Positions 53,691 to 64,000 of a stretch of DNA of 64,000 bases are shown here, one piece after another. The notes under the pieces were generated by a model. That model saw nothing but the letters and a program-made list of their open reading frames with translations. It was not told where the DNA came from and ran no database searches. The DNA is from Engraulis encrasicolus (Eukaryota; Chordata; Actinopteri; Clupeiformes; Engraulidae), in the NCBI RefSeq assembly GCF_034702125.1, contig NC_085859.1:1731864-1795863 (forward strand), in the 5' to 3' direction. Both the position numbers and the translations under genes were made by a program. The stretch's first letter is position 1. Each line of letters opens with the position of its first letter.

Positions 53691-54296
53691 GACAGGTCGG
53701 TAGCATAGGCGTAGCCATGGGTGGGCCTGGGCCCGCCCACTTGACATCCAGGCCCGCCCCATTCACACCCGACAGTCAACTGTTGCCTCATTGAACTATA
53801 ATTAATGGCATAGCACCGAGTGATAATGAATCATTTTTTCAAAATTCTACGATTTCAATTTCAAAGTATCATTTTTTATTATAATATCTAGCTACACGCT
53901 TTCGGGTTGGGCCCGTCCGATTTTTTTCTGGGCTCACCTGTGTTATTATTTCTGACTAAGCCCCTGGTCAGTAGTTTTCCCCCTTGAGCCCCTGTTCAGT
54001 GTAGGCTTCTTCAGTAGCGGTGTAACCAGAGAGAGTAGAGGGAGAGAGGTTCCATTGGCCCATTGTTTCTTGGTTCTATTATGGCCCCCCTTTAGGCTGA
54101 CCTAGGCAGACCTAAGGACTGTTCTATTCATTGTAGGAGAATTATGACACGCCCCTTTAGACAGACCGGAACCTGGTCACGTTAGGTGCCCATAGAAACC
54201 TATTATGTTGGCATATCTCTATATACTTAAAGAATCTCTGGTGTAACTCTTCACTGTCCTCTCGCGCTGTCCCCTCTGCCTTCAAACAAGCAAGGG

Positions 54297-54450
54297 TCAA
54301 GTTAAGTCAGCTTTTATTGTCACTTTCTTCATATCATGTCATACAAGGAAAATGAAATTATATTTTCTCTCTATACCATGCCAGAACATAGTAAACAACA
54401 CAAGGAACACCACTACTGAAAGAAGCCTACACTCAACCCTGCTCAAGTGG
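54297..54450 (+). repeat. Dispersed repeat, relative of 2076-2330
   Basis: Opens 'gtcaagttaagtcagctttt' and 'attgtcactttcttcatatc', the same order of blocks as at 2076. It runs into the (CA)n that precedes the SPRY exon. Confidence 0.55.
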
Positions 54451-54452
54451 AA

Positions 54453-54455
<3 letters not shown>

Positions 54456-54540
<85 letters not shown>
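54456..54540. repeat. (CA)n microsatellite upstream of the SPRY exon
   Basis: About 42 CA units, 60 bp before the acceptor of TRIM copy 2 exon 6, mirroring the CA array in copy 1. Confidence 0.98.
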
Positions 54541-54541
<1 letters not shown>

Positions 54542-54600
54542 TCACATTCACAGCTATCAGAGCTTAACACCCGTGTGTGTCCTGTCTTCTCCTCCATCAG

Positions 54601-55118
54601 ATTCCTGTCACTTCACTCTGGATCCAAACACAGCAAACATATATCTCCGTCTGTCTGAGAGGAACAGGTGGGTGGGGTGGAGACCTGAGGCCCAGTCATA
54701 TCCTGATCATCCAGACAAATTTGATAGGTATCCTCAGGTGCTGTGTAACGAGGGTGTGTCTACACGCTGCTACTGGGAGGTTGAGAGGATTGGAAAATGT
54801 GTTGATATAGCAGTGTCATATAAAAGCATCAGCAGGAAAGGAGGCTGTGAGTGTGTCTTTGGAAATAATGATCAGTCCTGGAGTCTGGACCTTTACGGCT
54901 CCAGATCCACTTTCATACACAATTATAGCAAGACTGCACTCCCTCTAGTGGCCAGCTCCAGAATAGGAGTGTATGTGGATCACAGGACAGGAATCCTGGC
55001 CTTCTACAGCATCTCTGGAGACACAATGACCCTCCTGCACAGAGTCCACACCACATTCACAGACACACTCTATCCTGGGTTTCATGTATATTCGGGATCA
55101 TCAGTGAGGCTGTTGTGA
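54601..55118 (+). CDS. TRIM copy 2, PRY-SPRY terminal exon
   Basis: 518 bp, acceptor TCCATCAG, stop TGA at 55116-55118. PRY (CHFTLDPNTANIYLRL) and SPRY blocks (TRCYWEVE, DQSWSLDL, SSRIGVYVDHRTGILAFYSI, TLYPGFHV) are complete. Relative to the copy 1 domain there are many replacements and small indels in the segment between YKSISRK and LPLVASS, the type of loop where TRIM SPRY domains contact ligands, while the framework is conserved. Confidence 0.92.
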
Positions 55119-55139
55119 GGCCCCCAACAGTGACAATAC

Positions 55140-55680
55140 ACTACTCTACACTACATTATATTACTCTACATTACACTACATTACACTTAGCTGACAATGT
55201 TATCCAAAGCGACATAGTGACTTCATTTTTAGATTAGATTAGATTACTTTATTGGTACCCAAGGGTAGATTTGATTTGCAGTAAAGTGAGCTTCGCTCAT
55301 ACAAAACATTCAGGACATAGGACACACATAGCATACAAGCAACCCACAATGAACATATGGACAATACCAAAAGTGACCTAGTGCATCCTATCAAAGAGAC
55401 ATGGTATCACATAAGGTGGCAGGGGTACTAAATAAGAATAGATTATTAAATATATGATTAAAAAAGGAGTATAGAATACATAATGAGAAGTAACTAGTTT
55501 GATAAATACCTAGTAAAAGAAGACTCTTGTCTAAGGAATTAAAAACACTGTTTTGCACGGTAACAGACATTAGTGTGGGGTTCGGTGCCCAGCTCAAGGG
55601 CGCTTCAGCCATGGACAGAGGTGTAGGGAGAGATAAGGGTGGGATTTGAACCTGCAACCCTCTGATCTATTACATCCTTC
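55140..55680. repeat. Degenerate SINE/LINE-end remnants
   Basis: 'acattacacttagctgacaa' with 'tatccaaagcgac' (SINE middle), then 'agattagattagattacttt' with 'attggtacccaagggtagat' (another dispersed repeat), then a SINE head remnant at 55565-55660 with a degenerate B box (reverse of gggatttgaacc). The first and last parts belong to the SINE family at 27.7 and 46.6 kb. Confidence 0.6.
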
Positions 55681-56034
55681 AACCTCATAAAGGGTTTGTA
55701 TGTTTTTACAGTTTAATGCATATCAAATGGTCAAGAGATTTTACAGTTTAATGCATATCAAATGTTTAAGGTTTTTTTTCAGTTTAGTGCTGTCTTTTCC
55801 AAGCACCAGGTGTTGGACTGACATGTAAATATATTGTTTTGGTGGAGGGTAACTCTGTTTGGTGTATTGATGTAATTTGTATGCCTAGCTACCTTAGGTA
55901 GAGGAAGTATGACAACCAGGAAGAAGAGGAAAAACTACAACTCCCACTACATTTGGACTACAACCAGTGCAGGTGTCTCTGAACACCTAATGAGTCCTAA
56001 TTGATAAGTTTGTTTGTATGTTCCATTTGTAACT

Positions 56035-56064
56035 GAGCCCTGAGGAAGGTCAGTAGACCGAAAG
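56035..56064 (+). ncRNA. Isolated hammerhead-like core
   Basis: Reads CCCTGAGGA, a perfect GGTC-AGTA-GACC stem-loop, then GAAAG. This fits CUGANGA, stem II, GAAA. It is followed by 'ctattattaaaaagaacaca', reminiscent of the A-rich stretch after the Penelope motif. Probably a solitary terminal remnant of a different Penelope-like family. Confidence 0.5.
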
Positions 56065-56464
56065 TTTGGCCTATTATTAAAAAGAACACAAAGGGGATTT
56101 AAGTGTGCAGACATTTTCTTTCAATTTTACACGGTTTTTGTTTATGTTTGGCACCTTTTAATCGAGAGTGCGGTGTGATCCGGTTAAACACAGATTATTT
56201 CTATTTCAAGCACCTGGTGTGCCATGGAAAATGATCCAATTTCGCCTGTTTTGGTCTAAAAATACAGTATAGGTCATATATATTTTTTGAAGAACAAATT
56301 ATTATCTGCAAATAATATGCCCCTCTCTAGTGCAGGGATCACTGACGTATACACTGGCAGAATACCTCGTTTACCATTTGTTTCCTAAATTGAGTGATTT
56401 GGTCATGCTCAAGTCAAGTTTCACAAATTAAGATGCAGATGCTGCTTTGTTTTCATAAACTACA

Positions 56465-56925
56465 AGCCTTCTTGTGCACATACGCTAAATCAGGTCAACG
56501 GAGAAGAATTTGCTGGTGATTCCAAAAGTCAAAAAAAAGTGTGAAGAGGCAGCCTTTAGCTTCAATGCTTCAAACCTTTGGAACCAGTTTCCTGATGACG
56601 AAAAAAAATGCACCCACTATTGATAGCTTTAAATCTAGACTCAAGACAAAGCTGTTCTCAGATGCTTTCCCCTAGCTTAAATTCTTATTTTTTATTTTTA
56701 TGTTTATGTTTATTTTATTTTTTATTTTATTATTATTATTATCATTTTACCTTATGTTTTATCTTAATGTTTTAAATGTTCTTTGACTCTAATTTATTTC
56801 CTTCTTTCTTCCATATTTCCTTTCTTTTTGCATTTGTTAATTTTGTGAAGCACATTGAGTTGCACCTGTGTATGAAATGCGCTATTCAAATAAACTTGCC
56901 TTGCCTTGCCTTGCCTTAAATCAGT
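56465..56925 (+). pseudogene. LINE 3' end with (CTTGC)n tail
   Basis: The plus strand has remnants of the RT C-terminal block ('SFNASNLWNQFPDD', then 'DSFKSRLKTKLFSDAFP' near 56625-56672). An A/T-rich 3' UTR follows, with the LINE end motif 'aaatgcgctattcaaataaa' and a (CTTGC)n tail at 56894-56917. Confidence 0.7.
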
Positions 56926-57082
56926 GTTTTTCAACAACTGAGATCCTCAAGTGCGCTTTGGAAAATTATCCAATTTCATCAGTTTTGGTCTAAACACGTC
57001 CACTCTTTTAAAGAATGAATTATTATCTGCTAATAATATTCCACTGTCTAGTGCAGGGATCACTGACATATACAGTGGCAGA

Positions 57083-57376
57083 GATTCTTAACCGTAGGGC
57101 TTCGAGATGCGATCACATCCTCGAGATTCTTAACCATAGGGCTTCGAGATGCAATCACATCCTCAAGATTCTTAACCATAGGGCTTCGAGATGCGATCAC
57201 ATCCTCAAGATTCTTAACCATAGGACTTCGAGATGCGATCACATCCTCGAGATTCTTAACCATAGGGCTTCGAGATGCGATCACATCCTCGAGATTCTTA
57301 ACCATAGGGCTTCGAGATGCGATCACATCCTCGAGATTCTTAACCATAGGACTTCGAGACGCGATCACATCCTCGA
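57083..57376. repeat. 42-bp minisatellite, seven copies
   Basis: Unit 'gagattcttaaccatagggc' plus 'ttcgagatgcgatcacatcctc'. With a 42-bp period and no stop in either direction, long frames exist on both strands, but both are purely periodic. Confidence 0.95.
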
Positions 57377-57379
57377 GGG

Positions 57380-59324
57380 TCTCAGAACACTTTCAGTTTG
57401 GCACCTTTGGCCATTAGGGCCGTGTTACTGTGTACATTATAAAGTGAAAGTACTGTAGTCTGGCCGTGCTTCTCTGTGGAGTGCCTGGAGCAGTAGAATT
57501 TTGATCGCAATGCCCCCCCCAGAAAACAGCCAATTATCGAATACGCCCCCCACGTGGGGGCGAAAGGGGGAAGACGCTTGTGACAATGACGTACACATCT
57601 GCGCCAGAGCCATTGGTCTGCGCTATGTTGTTGTTGTGTTACAGTCGGTCCCCCTACAATGCACACCCTTTACCGAGGTAATGCCACGTCATCCACCTCG
57701 GTACGTACCGGGCCTAGCTGCAGTGTACCCAAACAACCGCCGGGTGGCACTTGGGAGCGCTTGGAATGTTTTAGACGATGCTGACGGCATATTAATATAT
57801 GCTCATATTCACCAGCACGCACCGATTCAGCGGATAACAACATGCCTATAAATTGTGTGAGAACACCTCCAGGAAGTAGGAAGAGTCATAAAAAGAATAG
57901 CCTAAATAATGTAATGAATTTTCTTTTTTTTTTCAAATGATGATCGGATGAATTGCATTAATGTGCAAGCTCTGACAAAATGTAAATTGAGTGTAGCCAG
58001 AAGCCATACCGATTATCGCATCGCAAGATTTGAAACGTCTAATATTGCAACTTCAGACTTGTTGTCTGGATGTGGATACTTTTTCGTTTGGTAAAAATTA
58101 CTGAGAGTGCAATACACCTCACCGCAGTAACCTAACAGCGCTTCGTTTGAGTGTGTAAGCGTTGGCTATTTATCTCACATCGCCAACAGCTGGGGCGATA
58201 ACCTAACCTACACTTCCCTAATGAATTTAATGTTGTCACATTGGCAAAAATTAGCAAGCGACTGATATTGCTGTTTTCGTGCTCAAATTAAGTGTAACCA
58301 ACTGTCGGGTTATGTGTCGCAGGTGAGAAAGTGCGCATTTTTCCAGCGACACCTCTCCTTGTTACCAAATACCCTGGAGAGTACTGTACACCACAAATAC
58401 GCCAAGACACAAATATTGAGTTTTAAAATAATATTTATTAACTAACAGAAATCTAAAAGAGTCCCGGGGCACCCCAAATCTATACAAGTCCGAAATTCCA
58501 AATTTCCTTGGAGATCCCCCCCACAGTCATCCGTTCCGAAGGAGGCGGAGGAGCGGTGGCCAGGTGTCCATCCATTGCGAGGCTGGGGAGACAGGAAGAG
58601 CTTGGTGACAGTAGGCTTGATTCCATAGGCAGTCCAAATGACACTCACTTCCATAATTAAGTAGGCTACGCAGGTAATCGCTGCACTTATTCCACGTGAT
58701 TTACAACACTGCACTCGCTAGTCTAGGTTAAACGTTAGGGGTGAAGTTGCTCAGCACTCGCACACGGCACGGCTCACTGCAATGTGTGCTGCGATTCAAG
58801 GCCAGCGGTGTTAAAAGTGAGTCCAAGTACAACTGGGTTTGGAGAGAGAGAGAGAGGGGGGGGGGGGAATATATGCTGGGAAATATAGGCCTATGCAATG
58901 TCATCTCATAATCATGGAGTTCCTCATGCGATTTCATCTGGGTCAGTCAGAAATGCATGCACCTTGCGCACCGGGAAGTGTGTTTTTTCAAACAAGAAAA
59001 CTGGTTCATCATATGCATGGCTTAAACTGACTTTAATGTTTGCCAACGTGCTATAGTTTTATACTCATAATAGCACCTGGCGACTGTGACCACAGTTAGA
59101 TGACCTCGCGCGCGTAAACCCATTAAAATATAGCCTAGCCTTCTGTGGCTATTCAGAGCAATATGAACCAATCAGGTCGGCGTTGCTATTAAGCAAAATA
59201 CATCCCTGATGTCTACTTAACTAAAATAAGATGCATTTGTCTAATATTTGGAGACATCGCCTTGCTCTTTCTGCGGGGAATTAAGCGCCTCTCTCCCTCG
59301 CTCTCTCTCTCTCTCCCTCTCTCG

Positions 59325-59325
<1 letters not shown>
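57380..59325. other. Intergenic sequence, no gene identified
   Basis: No conserved protein domain in either strand. A (GA)n/G12 purine run at 58837-58867 and a (CTCTC)n pyrimidine stretch at 59290-59325 are present. A possible LTR-like piece near 58420-58700 (aataatatttattaactaac) is too uncertain to call. Confidence 0.4.

Positions 59326-59380
<55 letters not shown>
59326..59380. repeat. (CA)n microsatellite
   Basis: About 27 CA units, directly outside the gypsy LTR. Confidence 0.97.
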
Positions 59381-59384
<4 letters not shown>

Positions 59385-59396
59385 GGAGAGGACGCA

Positions 59397-59973
59397 TGTT
59401 ACACTTTAGCCAGAGCACTAACGCAGGAGACAGAGATATCAAGTTCAATCAGAGGGTTTTATTTATTCCACAGGGTTACACAGGTGAGTAATAAGGTAAA
59501 CTTAGAAATCTTCTTTTCAGGTCTTTAGAGCAAACACAGGATGAAGGTAAGTAACGTAAAGATTCTCTTTTCTTTTCTTCTTTTTCTTAGGAATCAAAAC
59601 ATAAAAGTCTTTCAAAGTCCAAACAAACAAAAAGGGGTAATCTTACGACCACTGTGGTTTTTTCTCAGCAAAGTTCAAGGCAGGAATTCTCAGAGGCAGA
59701 GCAGCAAGGGTTCAGAGTGTCTGCAAGGAATGTTCATGACCGAGCACCGTAGAGCAAATGACAAGGACTTAAATGGAGACTGCACAACGGACTGGAAGAG
59801 TTTGATGAGCTGCAGGTGATTCCCCTGATCACCTGCCACGGGGTCTCCCAGGGTGCTTGGCAGGGGCATGAGCCAGCATGGACGGCTGGGGTTTCCCAGG
59901 CCGATTGCCAGGGACTGATGCAGGCTGGCGACATCTCCTGGCAGGTTGGGGCATGGCAGGTCGGGGCATGACA
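59397..59973 (-). repeat. Ty3/gypsy 3' LTR
   Basis: On the minus strand it starts TGTCATGCCCC right after the polypurine tract and ends GTGTAACA, giving TG...CA ends and 577 bp. An AATAAA-type polyadenylation signal lies near 59460-59470 (minus: ggaataaataaaaccc). The 5' LTR is outside the window, so the outer end is inferred from the TG/CA rule and not from a second copy. The pol frame runs about 48 codons into it. Confidence 0.65.
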
Positions 59974-62900
59974 GTACCCCCTCCTCTACGACCGTCACCC
60001 GACGGTCCAGGAACCACCGGATGGTCCCGGCGGAAGTCACGGATGAGGGACTTGTCCACAATGTGGCGGGACGGCACCCAGCAGCGCTCCTCCGGACCAT
60101 AGCCAAGCCAATCGACCAGGAACTGCACCCCTCTGCCCACCCGTCGAGAGTCCAGGAGGCGCTTGACCGTGTACACAGGACCACCTGCCAGAAGACGGGG
60201 AGGCGGGGCTGGGGGAGCAGGAGGAGACATAGGAGACGTTACAACAGGTTTCAGCAGAGAGACATGGAAAACTGGACTCACCCTTAGGGACCTTGGCAAA
60301 GCAAGCTGGTAGGCCACTGGGTTTATGCGCCGGACTACTCGGAATGGGCCAATGTAGCGTGGTTTGAACTTTTTGGACTGAACACGCAGAGGAAGGTCTC
60401 GTGTGCACAGCCAGACCCTCTGGCCCGTCCTGAAGGATGGGTTTGGTCTTCTCTTGCGGTTGGCCAGACGCTGGGCGCGCATCGAGGAGCGCTTCAGGGC
60501 TGCCCGGGCCCTTTTCCAGGCTCGCTTACATCTAGCCACCGCAGCTTCAGCAGATGGGACATTGACTTTGGGCTGCTCAGAAGGAAAGAATGGGGGTAAG
60601 TAACCATATTGTGTTTCAAATGGGCACATACCGGTAGAGGTGGAAGTTAGTTGGTTATGGGCAATCTCTGCCCAGAGAAGCATCTTACTCCAGGACTTTG
60701 GGTTCTCAGAGATCACGCAGCGCAGGTATTTTTCCAGTTCCTGATTGATCCTCTCTGTCTGTCCATTAGACTGGGGGTGAAACCCTGAAGAGAGACTGAC
60801 AGTTGTATTAAAGAGAGACCAGAAGGCTTTCCAATACCTGGACACAAACTGTGGGCCCCGGTCGGATACCACATCGGCTGGAACACCATGGTACCGGACC
60901 ACCTCCTTCAGGACGACTTCGGCTGTCTCTTTGGCTGTGGGTAGCTTGGGGAGAGGAACAAAGTGAGATGCTTTAGAGAAACGATCAACAATTACAAGAA
61001 TCACTGTGTTTCCTTCAGACTCTGGCAGCCCTGTGATGAAGTCCATCGATAGATGCGACCATGGGCGACTGGGAATTGGGAGTGGGCGGAGCAGTCCTGC
61101 TGGGGCCTGGTGTGAAGACTTTTGAGTAATGCATATCGTGCAGGCCTTAACATATTCAATAACCTGTCTAGCCATGTCAGGCCACCAAAAACGACGGCTG
61201 AGGAAGTCTAACGTTCGCTGCTCCCCTGGGTGCCCAACCCAGTGTTCGTTGTGACCCCATTTCAATACCTCAGAGCGCATTGATGAAGGTACAAACATGC
61301 ATCCTGATGGCCCATCTCCTGGGTCTGGTTCCGTCCTCTGAGCCCGGAGGATGGAGTCTTCCAAAGCAAGGCGCACTTGCCCGATCACTCGGCTCTGGGG
61401 TATGATGTTCTCTGGGAGAGGGGTCTCTTCATTGCAGTCGTGTTGACGGGAGAGGGCATCTGCTTTTGTGTTCTTTGAACCTGGTCTGTAGGTAAGTATA
61501 AAATCAAAGCGGTTAAAAAACAGTGCCCAGCGTGCCTGACGGGGGTTAAGTCTCTTAGCTTCCTTCAGATATTGTAAGTTTTTATGATCAGTTAAGACTT
61601 GGAACTGGTGAGTAGCCCCCTCTAGCCAATGCCTCCATTCTTCCAATGCGAGCTTGATGGCTAGTAACTCACGGTCCCCTGCGTCATACCTTTGCTCGGT
61701 GGGCGTCAGTTTCTTGGAGTAGAAGGCACACGGATGGACCTTGTCGTCCTGGAGAGATCTTTGAGACAGGATTGCCCCTACTCCAGTACTGGAGGCATCC
61801 ACTTCGACCACAAAGGGAAGAGCAGTGTTCGGGTGTCGTAGGATTGGTGCAGTGGTGAAGTGCCTTTTCAGGGTGTCAAAGGCTGTCTGTGCTTCAGTTG
61901 TCCATTTGATTTTGGAGGATCGGCCCCGAGTGAGAGCTGTGATGGGTGCTGCGATGCTGCTGAAATTTCGGATGAAACGTCTATAGAAGTTAGAGAAGCC
62001 AAGGAAACGCTGTACCTGTTTCAGTGATGTAGGCTCAGGCCAGTCAAGTACAGCTTGCACCTTTACAGGATCCATGGAGACTCCCACCGGAGAGATTTTG
62101 AAACCCAGGAAGGATGTGTCAGTGACATGAAACTGGCTTTTTTCCAACTTGACATAGAGATGGTTCTCCAGCAGAAGTTTGAGCACTTGGCGGACCTGCA
62201 GAACATGGGATTCAAAGTCTTCAGAGAATATGAGTATATCATCCAAAAACACAAAGACGCATCTGTTAATCAATTCTCTCAGCACATCGTTCACTAGGGC
62301 CTGAAAAACAGAAGGGCAGTTAGACATACCGAAAGGCATGACCTTGTATTCATAGTGGCCGCTGGGAGTACTAAAGCCCGTCTTCCACTCATCTCCTCTT
62401 CTGATGCGGACCAGATGGTACGCATTTCGCAGGTCCAGCTTGGAGAAGATCTTCGCTCCCTTGAGTAGGTCAAAAGCAGTGGACATTAGGGGTAGAGGGT
62501 ACTTATTTTTGACTGTGATTTGATTCAGGCCTCTGTAATCAATACAAGGACGTAGGCCACCATCTTTCTTGGACACAAAGAAAAATCCTGCTGATGCAGG
62601 GGATGTGGACGGGCGTATCAAACCATTACTGAGACATTCCTGGATGTAGTCCTCCATCGCTTTGGTCTCAGGCACGGACAGTGGGTAGAGTCTGCCTCTA
62701 GGAGGCATGGTTCCTGGAAGGAGGTCAATAGCCATATCATAAGGCCTATGTGGGGGGAGAGTACAAGCTTTAGTCTTAGAGAACACATTGGCGAGATCAT
62801 GGTATTGTTGGGGAACAAGTGTGAGGTCTACCTCTGGCAATTCTGAAGTTGTTCTTGAGATACATTCAACAGTAGCTCCATATGCACCATGGGGTTCAAG

Positions 62901-63389
62901 GCCTTTACTTTTGCATTCCTTAGAACATGCAGGACTCCAAGATAACAATGTTCCTTTTCTCCAGTCAAACTGTGGGTTGTGGGCTCTAAGCCAGGGGTAA
63001 CCCAACACTACAGTTTCCTTAGGTGATGATATCAGAAAAAACCTACAGGACTCTACATGATCATCCACTCTCATTGTTATCGGCTTGGTAACATATTCAA
63101 TTTTTCCTGACCCTAAGGGTCGGCCATCTAGAGCCTGAATGGAGTATGAAGAGGGACTCACCTCAATGGGCACTTTGAGTTGTTTGGCCAGGGTAATATC
63201 CATTAGGTTTTCTTCAGCCCCCGAATCTACCAGTGCTTGGACCGATGTGTTGCCATTGGGTTGGTTCTCCCACTCAAGCGTTATTGGAAGCTGCAACCTT
63301 GAGGTGGGGTGAGAGGACCTTGCTGCTCTGCTCACTAGACGTCCTCTCTGTCCTAGTGAGCTTTGCCTTTTCCCGAAAGCTCGGGGCAT
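59829..63389 (-). CDS. pol: Ty3/gypsy (chromovirus-type) pol polyprotein
   Basis: An open frame of 1186 codons, in element order: aspartic protease ([11 protein letters not shown], near 52-62), reverse transcriptase ([19 protein letters not shown], catalytic FLDD near 380), RNase H ([16 protein letters not shown]), integrase with HHCC zinc finger (HVGHPG-like to CTIC, from about 711) and DDE core ([15 protein letters not shown] near 841), and a C-terminal chromodomain (about 1068-1120: [29 protein letters not shown]). Chromodomains steer integration to marked chromatin. No internal stops, so it may be functional. Translation likely depends on -1 frameshifting from gag. The last 48 or so codons lie in the LTR. 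Confidence 0.93.
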   Translation of the reverse strand: MPRAFGKRQSSLGQRGRLVSRAARSSHPTSRLQLPITLEWENQPNGNTSVQALVDSGAEENLMDITLAKQLKVPIEVSPSSYSIQALDGRPLGSGKIEYVTKPITMRVDDHVESCRFFLISSPKETVVLGYPWLRAHNPQFDWRKGTLLSWSPACSKECKSKGLEPHGAYGATVECISRTTSELPEVDLTLVPQQYHDLANVFSKTKACTLPPHRPYDMAIDLLPGTMPPRGRLYPLSVPETKAMEDYIQECLSNGLIRPSTSPASAGFFFVSKKDGGLRPCIDYRGLNQITVKNKYPLPLMSTAFDLLKGAKIFSKLDLRNAYHLVRIRRGDEWKTGFSTPSGHYEYKVMPFGMSNCPSVFQALVNDVLRELINRCVFVFLDDILIFSEDFESHVLQVRQVLKLLLENHLYVKLEKSQFHVTDTSFLGFKISPVGVSMDPVKVQAVLDWPEPTSLKQVQRFLGFSNFYRRFIRNFSSIAAPITALTRGRSSKIKWTTEAQTAFDTLKRHFTTAPILRHPNTALPFVVEVDASSTGVGAILSQRSLQDDKVHPCAFYSKKLTPTEQRYDAGDRELLAIKLALEEWRHWLEGATHQFQVLTDHKNLQYLKEAKRLNPRQARWALFFNRFDFILTYRPGSKNTKADALSRQHDCNEETPLPENIIPQSRVIGQVRLALEDSILRAQRTEPDPGDGPSGCMFVPSSMRSEVLKWGHNEHWVGHPGEQRTLDFLSRRFWWPDMARQVIEYVKACTICITQKSSHQAPAGLLRPLPIPSRPWSHLSMDFITGLPESEGNTVILVIVDRFSKASHFVPLPKLPTAKETAEVVLKEVVRYHGVPADVVSDRGPQFVSRYWKAFWSLFNTTVSLSSGFHPQSNGQTERINQELEKYLRCVISENPKSWSKMLLWAEIAHNQLTSTSTGMCPFETQYGYLPPFFPSEQPKVNVPSAEAAVARCKRAWKRARAALKRSSMRAQRLANRKRRPNPSFRTGQRVWLCTRDLPLRVQSKKFKPRYIGPFRVVRRINPVAYQLALPRSLRVSPVFHVSLLKPVVTSPMSPPAPPAPPPRLLAGGPVYTVKRLLDSRRVGRGVQFLVDWLGYGPEERCWVPSRHIVDKSLIRDFRRDHPVVPGPSGDGRRGGGTVMPRPAMPQPARRCRQPASVPGNRPGKPQPSMLAHAPAKHPGRPRGR
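59976..59991 (-). promoter_or_regulatory. Polypurine tract of the gypsy element
   Basis: The minus strand reads AGAGGAGGGGGTAC immediately before the LTR start TGTCA. This is the plus-strand DNA primer site for reverse transcription and matches the position expected in fish Ty3/gypsy elements. Confidence 0.75.
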
Positions 63390-64000
63390 TTGTCACGGAA
63401 GTGACCGGCCTCTCCACAGTACAAGCATAGGTTCTCTCGTCGTCTTCTGTCCTTCTCTTCTTGGGAGATCCGAGACCGTCCCAGCTGCATGGGCTCCTCT
63501 GCATCTCTGCAAAGGGGCTGGTTTGTCGGTGGATTTTTTGGGGGGGAAACAGAAAACTGGAAACCGGAGGTGCGTTCTCGTCTGCGCTCCCGAGCTCGCA
63601 GGTCTAACTCAGAGGTGAGAGCAATTAACTCTTCCACGTTACGACCCCACTCTCGGTTGACAAGAGCGTCTTTCAGGTTGTCTTGAAGCCCATGATAAAA
63701 GGTGGCCATCAGGCAATCTCCCTCCCAGCCAGCTTCTGTAGCCAAGGTGCGAAACTCGATGGCATACTCTGCAGCAGACCGCTTGCCTTGCTTCAGCTGA
63801 AGGAGACGCTTGGCTGATTCTCTTTGGTTGGTGGGGTGCCCAAAGACTGCTTGGACTTGGTCCATGAATTCAGATGCATTGTGGCAGATGGCCAAGTCTT
63901 TCTCCCAGAGCGCTGTTGCCCACACCAACGCCTTGCTTGACATCAGTGTGGTAATGTATGCCACCTTCGACTCTTCGCTGGGGAAACTGCTGGGGTGTAG
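63353..64000 (-). CDS. gag: Ty3/gypsy gag, C-terminal part
   Basis: The frame is open to the right edge of the window, so the N-terminus lies outside. The capsid-like part ([51 protein letters not shown]) is followed by a CCHC zinc knuckle ([14 protein letters not shown]) near the end and the stop TAG at 63353. It overlaps pol by 37 nt; pol is in the -1 frame. GAG codons TCG GGA AAA carry the slippery heptamer. Confidence 0.9.
   Translation of the reverse strand, partial: LHPSSFPSEESKVAYITTLMSSKALVWATALWEKDLAICHNASEFMDQVQAVFGHPTNQRESAKRLLQLKQGKRSAAEYAIEFRTLATEAGWEGDCLMATFYHGLQDNLKDALVNREWGRNVEELIALTSELDLRARERRRERTSGFQFSVSPPKNPPTNQPLCRDAEEPMQLGRSRISQEEKDRRRRENLCLYCGEAGHFRDKCPELSGKGKAH
63368..63374 (-). 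promoter_or_regulatory. -1 ribosomal frameshift heptamer G GGA AAA
   Basis: The minus strand reads GGGAAAA with gag codons TCG GGA AAA GGC, i.e. the X XXY YYZ format. A -1 slip joins gag residues ...CPELSGK to the pol frame (RQSSLGQRG). It lies 15 nt before the gag stop. The usual 3' stimulator structure was not tested. Confidence 0.7.

Noticed and set aside
57501..57851. 116-codon plus-strand frame
   Set aside because: No recognisable domain or splice context, and overlapping frames on the other strand are equally open; not supported as a gene.
58420..58720. Possible LTR or short gene (90-codon minus frame at 58442-58714)
   Set aside because: No domain, no TG...CA pair or target duplication could be seen.
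59262..59528. Plus-strand 88-codon frame near the LTR
   Set aside because: Built from the (CTCT)n and (CA)n repeats and the reverse strand of the LTR.

Overview
This window is teleost fish genomic DNA. The signs are intron-containing fish-type TRIM (finTRIM-like) exons, long (CA)n/(GT)n microsatellites, tRNA-derived SINEs, an L2-type LINE, Tc1, hAT, piggyBac-like and Harbinger-like elements, Penelope-like retroelements with GIY-YIG endonucleases, and a chromodomain Ty3/gypsy element. I cannot name the species from sequence alone. Most of the window is mobile or repeated DNA. The only host genes I can support are tandem TRIM copies.

TRIM locus. A fragment (about 1736-2075) keeps only an amplified start-codon region and the first codons of a RING exon. 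TRIM copy 1 (3435-26454, +) has an intact RING/B-box exon, the 96-bp coiled-coil exon, a 5'-truncated fourth exon, a 57-bp exon and a PRY-SPRY exon; its 234-bp coiled-coil exon is missing, so it is probably broken. TRIM copy 2 (31174-55118, +) has six exons of 309, 96, 234, 172, 57 and 518 bp with GT/AG sites and matching phases, about 461 codons in all. Its RING exon lacks both B-boxes through an in-frame deletion. The copies share 5' flanking DNA and intron pieces, so they come from a segmental tandem duplication that was later expanded by insertions.

Insertions in copy 1. A hAT-like element with an 8-bp target duplication (9308-22645) encloses an L2 LINE on the minus strand. The LINE is split by a TTAA-flanked piggyBac-like element (11809-15525), which holds a Tc1-like element (11946-14841), which holds another TTAA-flanked element (12400-13686). 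The LINE is split again by a Tc1-like element with roughly 500-bp inverted arms (15629-21547), which is itself split by a Penelope-like element with a 13-bp target duplication (16743-21014). Minisatellites fill 24.0-25.3 kb, up to the splice acceptor of the 57-bp exon.

Insertions in copy 2. A Penelope-like array (31756-42430) has two head-to-tail minus-strand units, one with an intact 1038-codon ORF, joined to an inverted plus-strand unit. It is flanked by a 10-bp duplication. Further on are hAT elements with 8-bp duplications (42563-45713; about 48791-50724), fold-back elements, a TTAA element whose empty site survives in copy 1, SINE-derived minisatellites and LINE fragments. From 59397 to the right edge lies a minus-strand Ty3/gypsy element: 3' LTR, polypurine tract, pol with chromodomain, and the end of gag, with a canonical -1 slippery heptamer in the gag-pol overlap.

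Most notable: Penelope-like copies that keep two overlapping ORFs have a U UUU UUA heptamer in the correct frame, while the copy with one fused ORF has one extra T there; hammerhead-like cores in every Penelope terminal repeat; the B-box-less TRIM; and the deep transposon nest.
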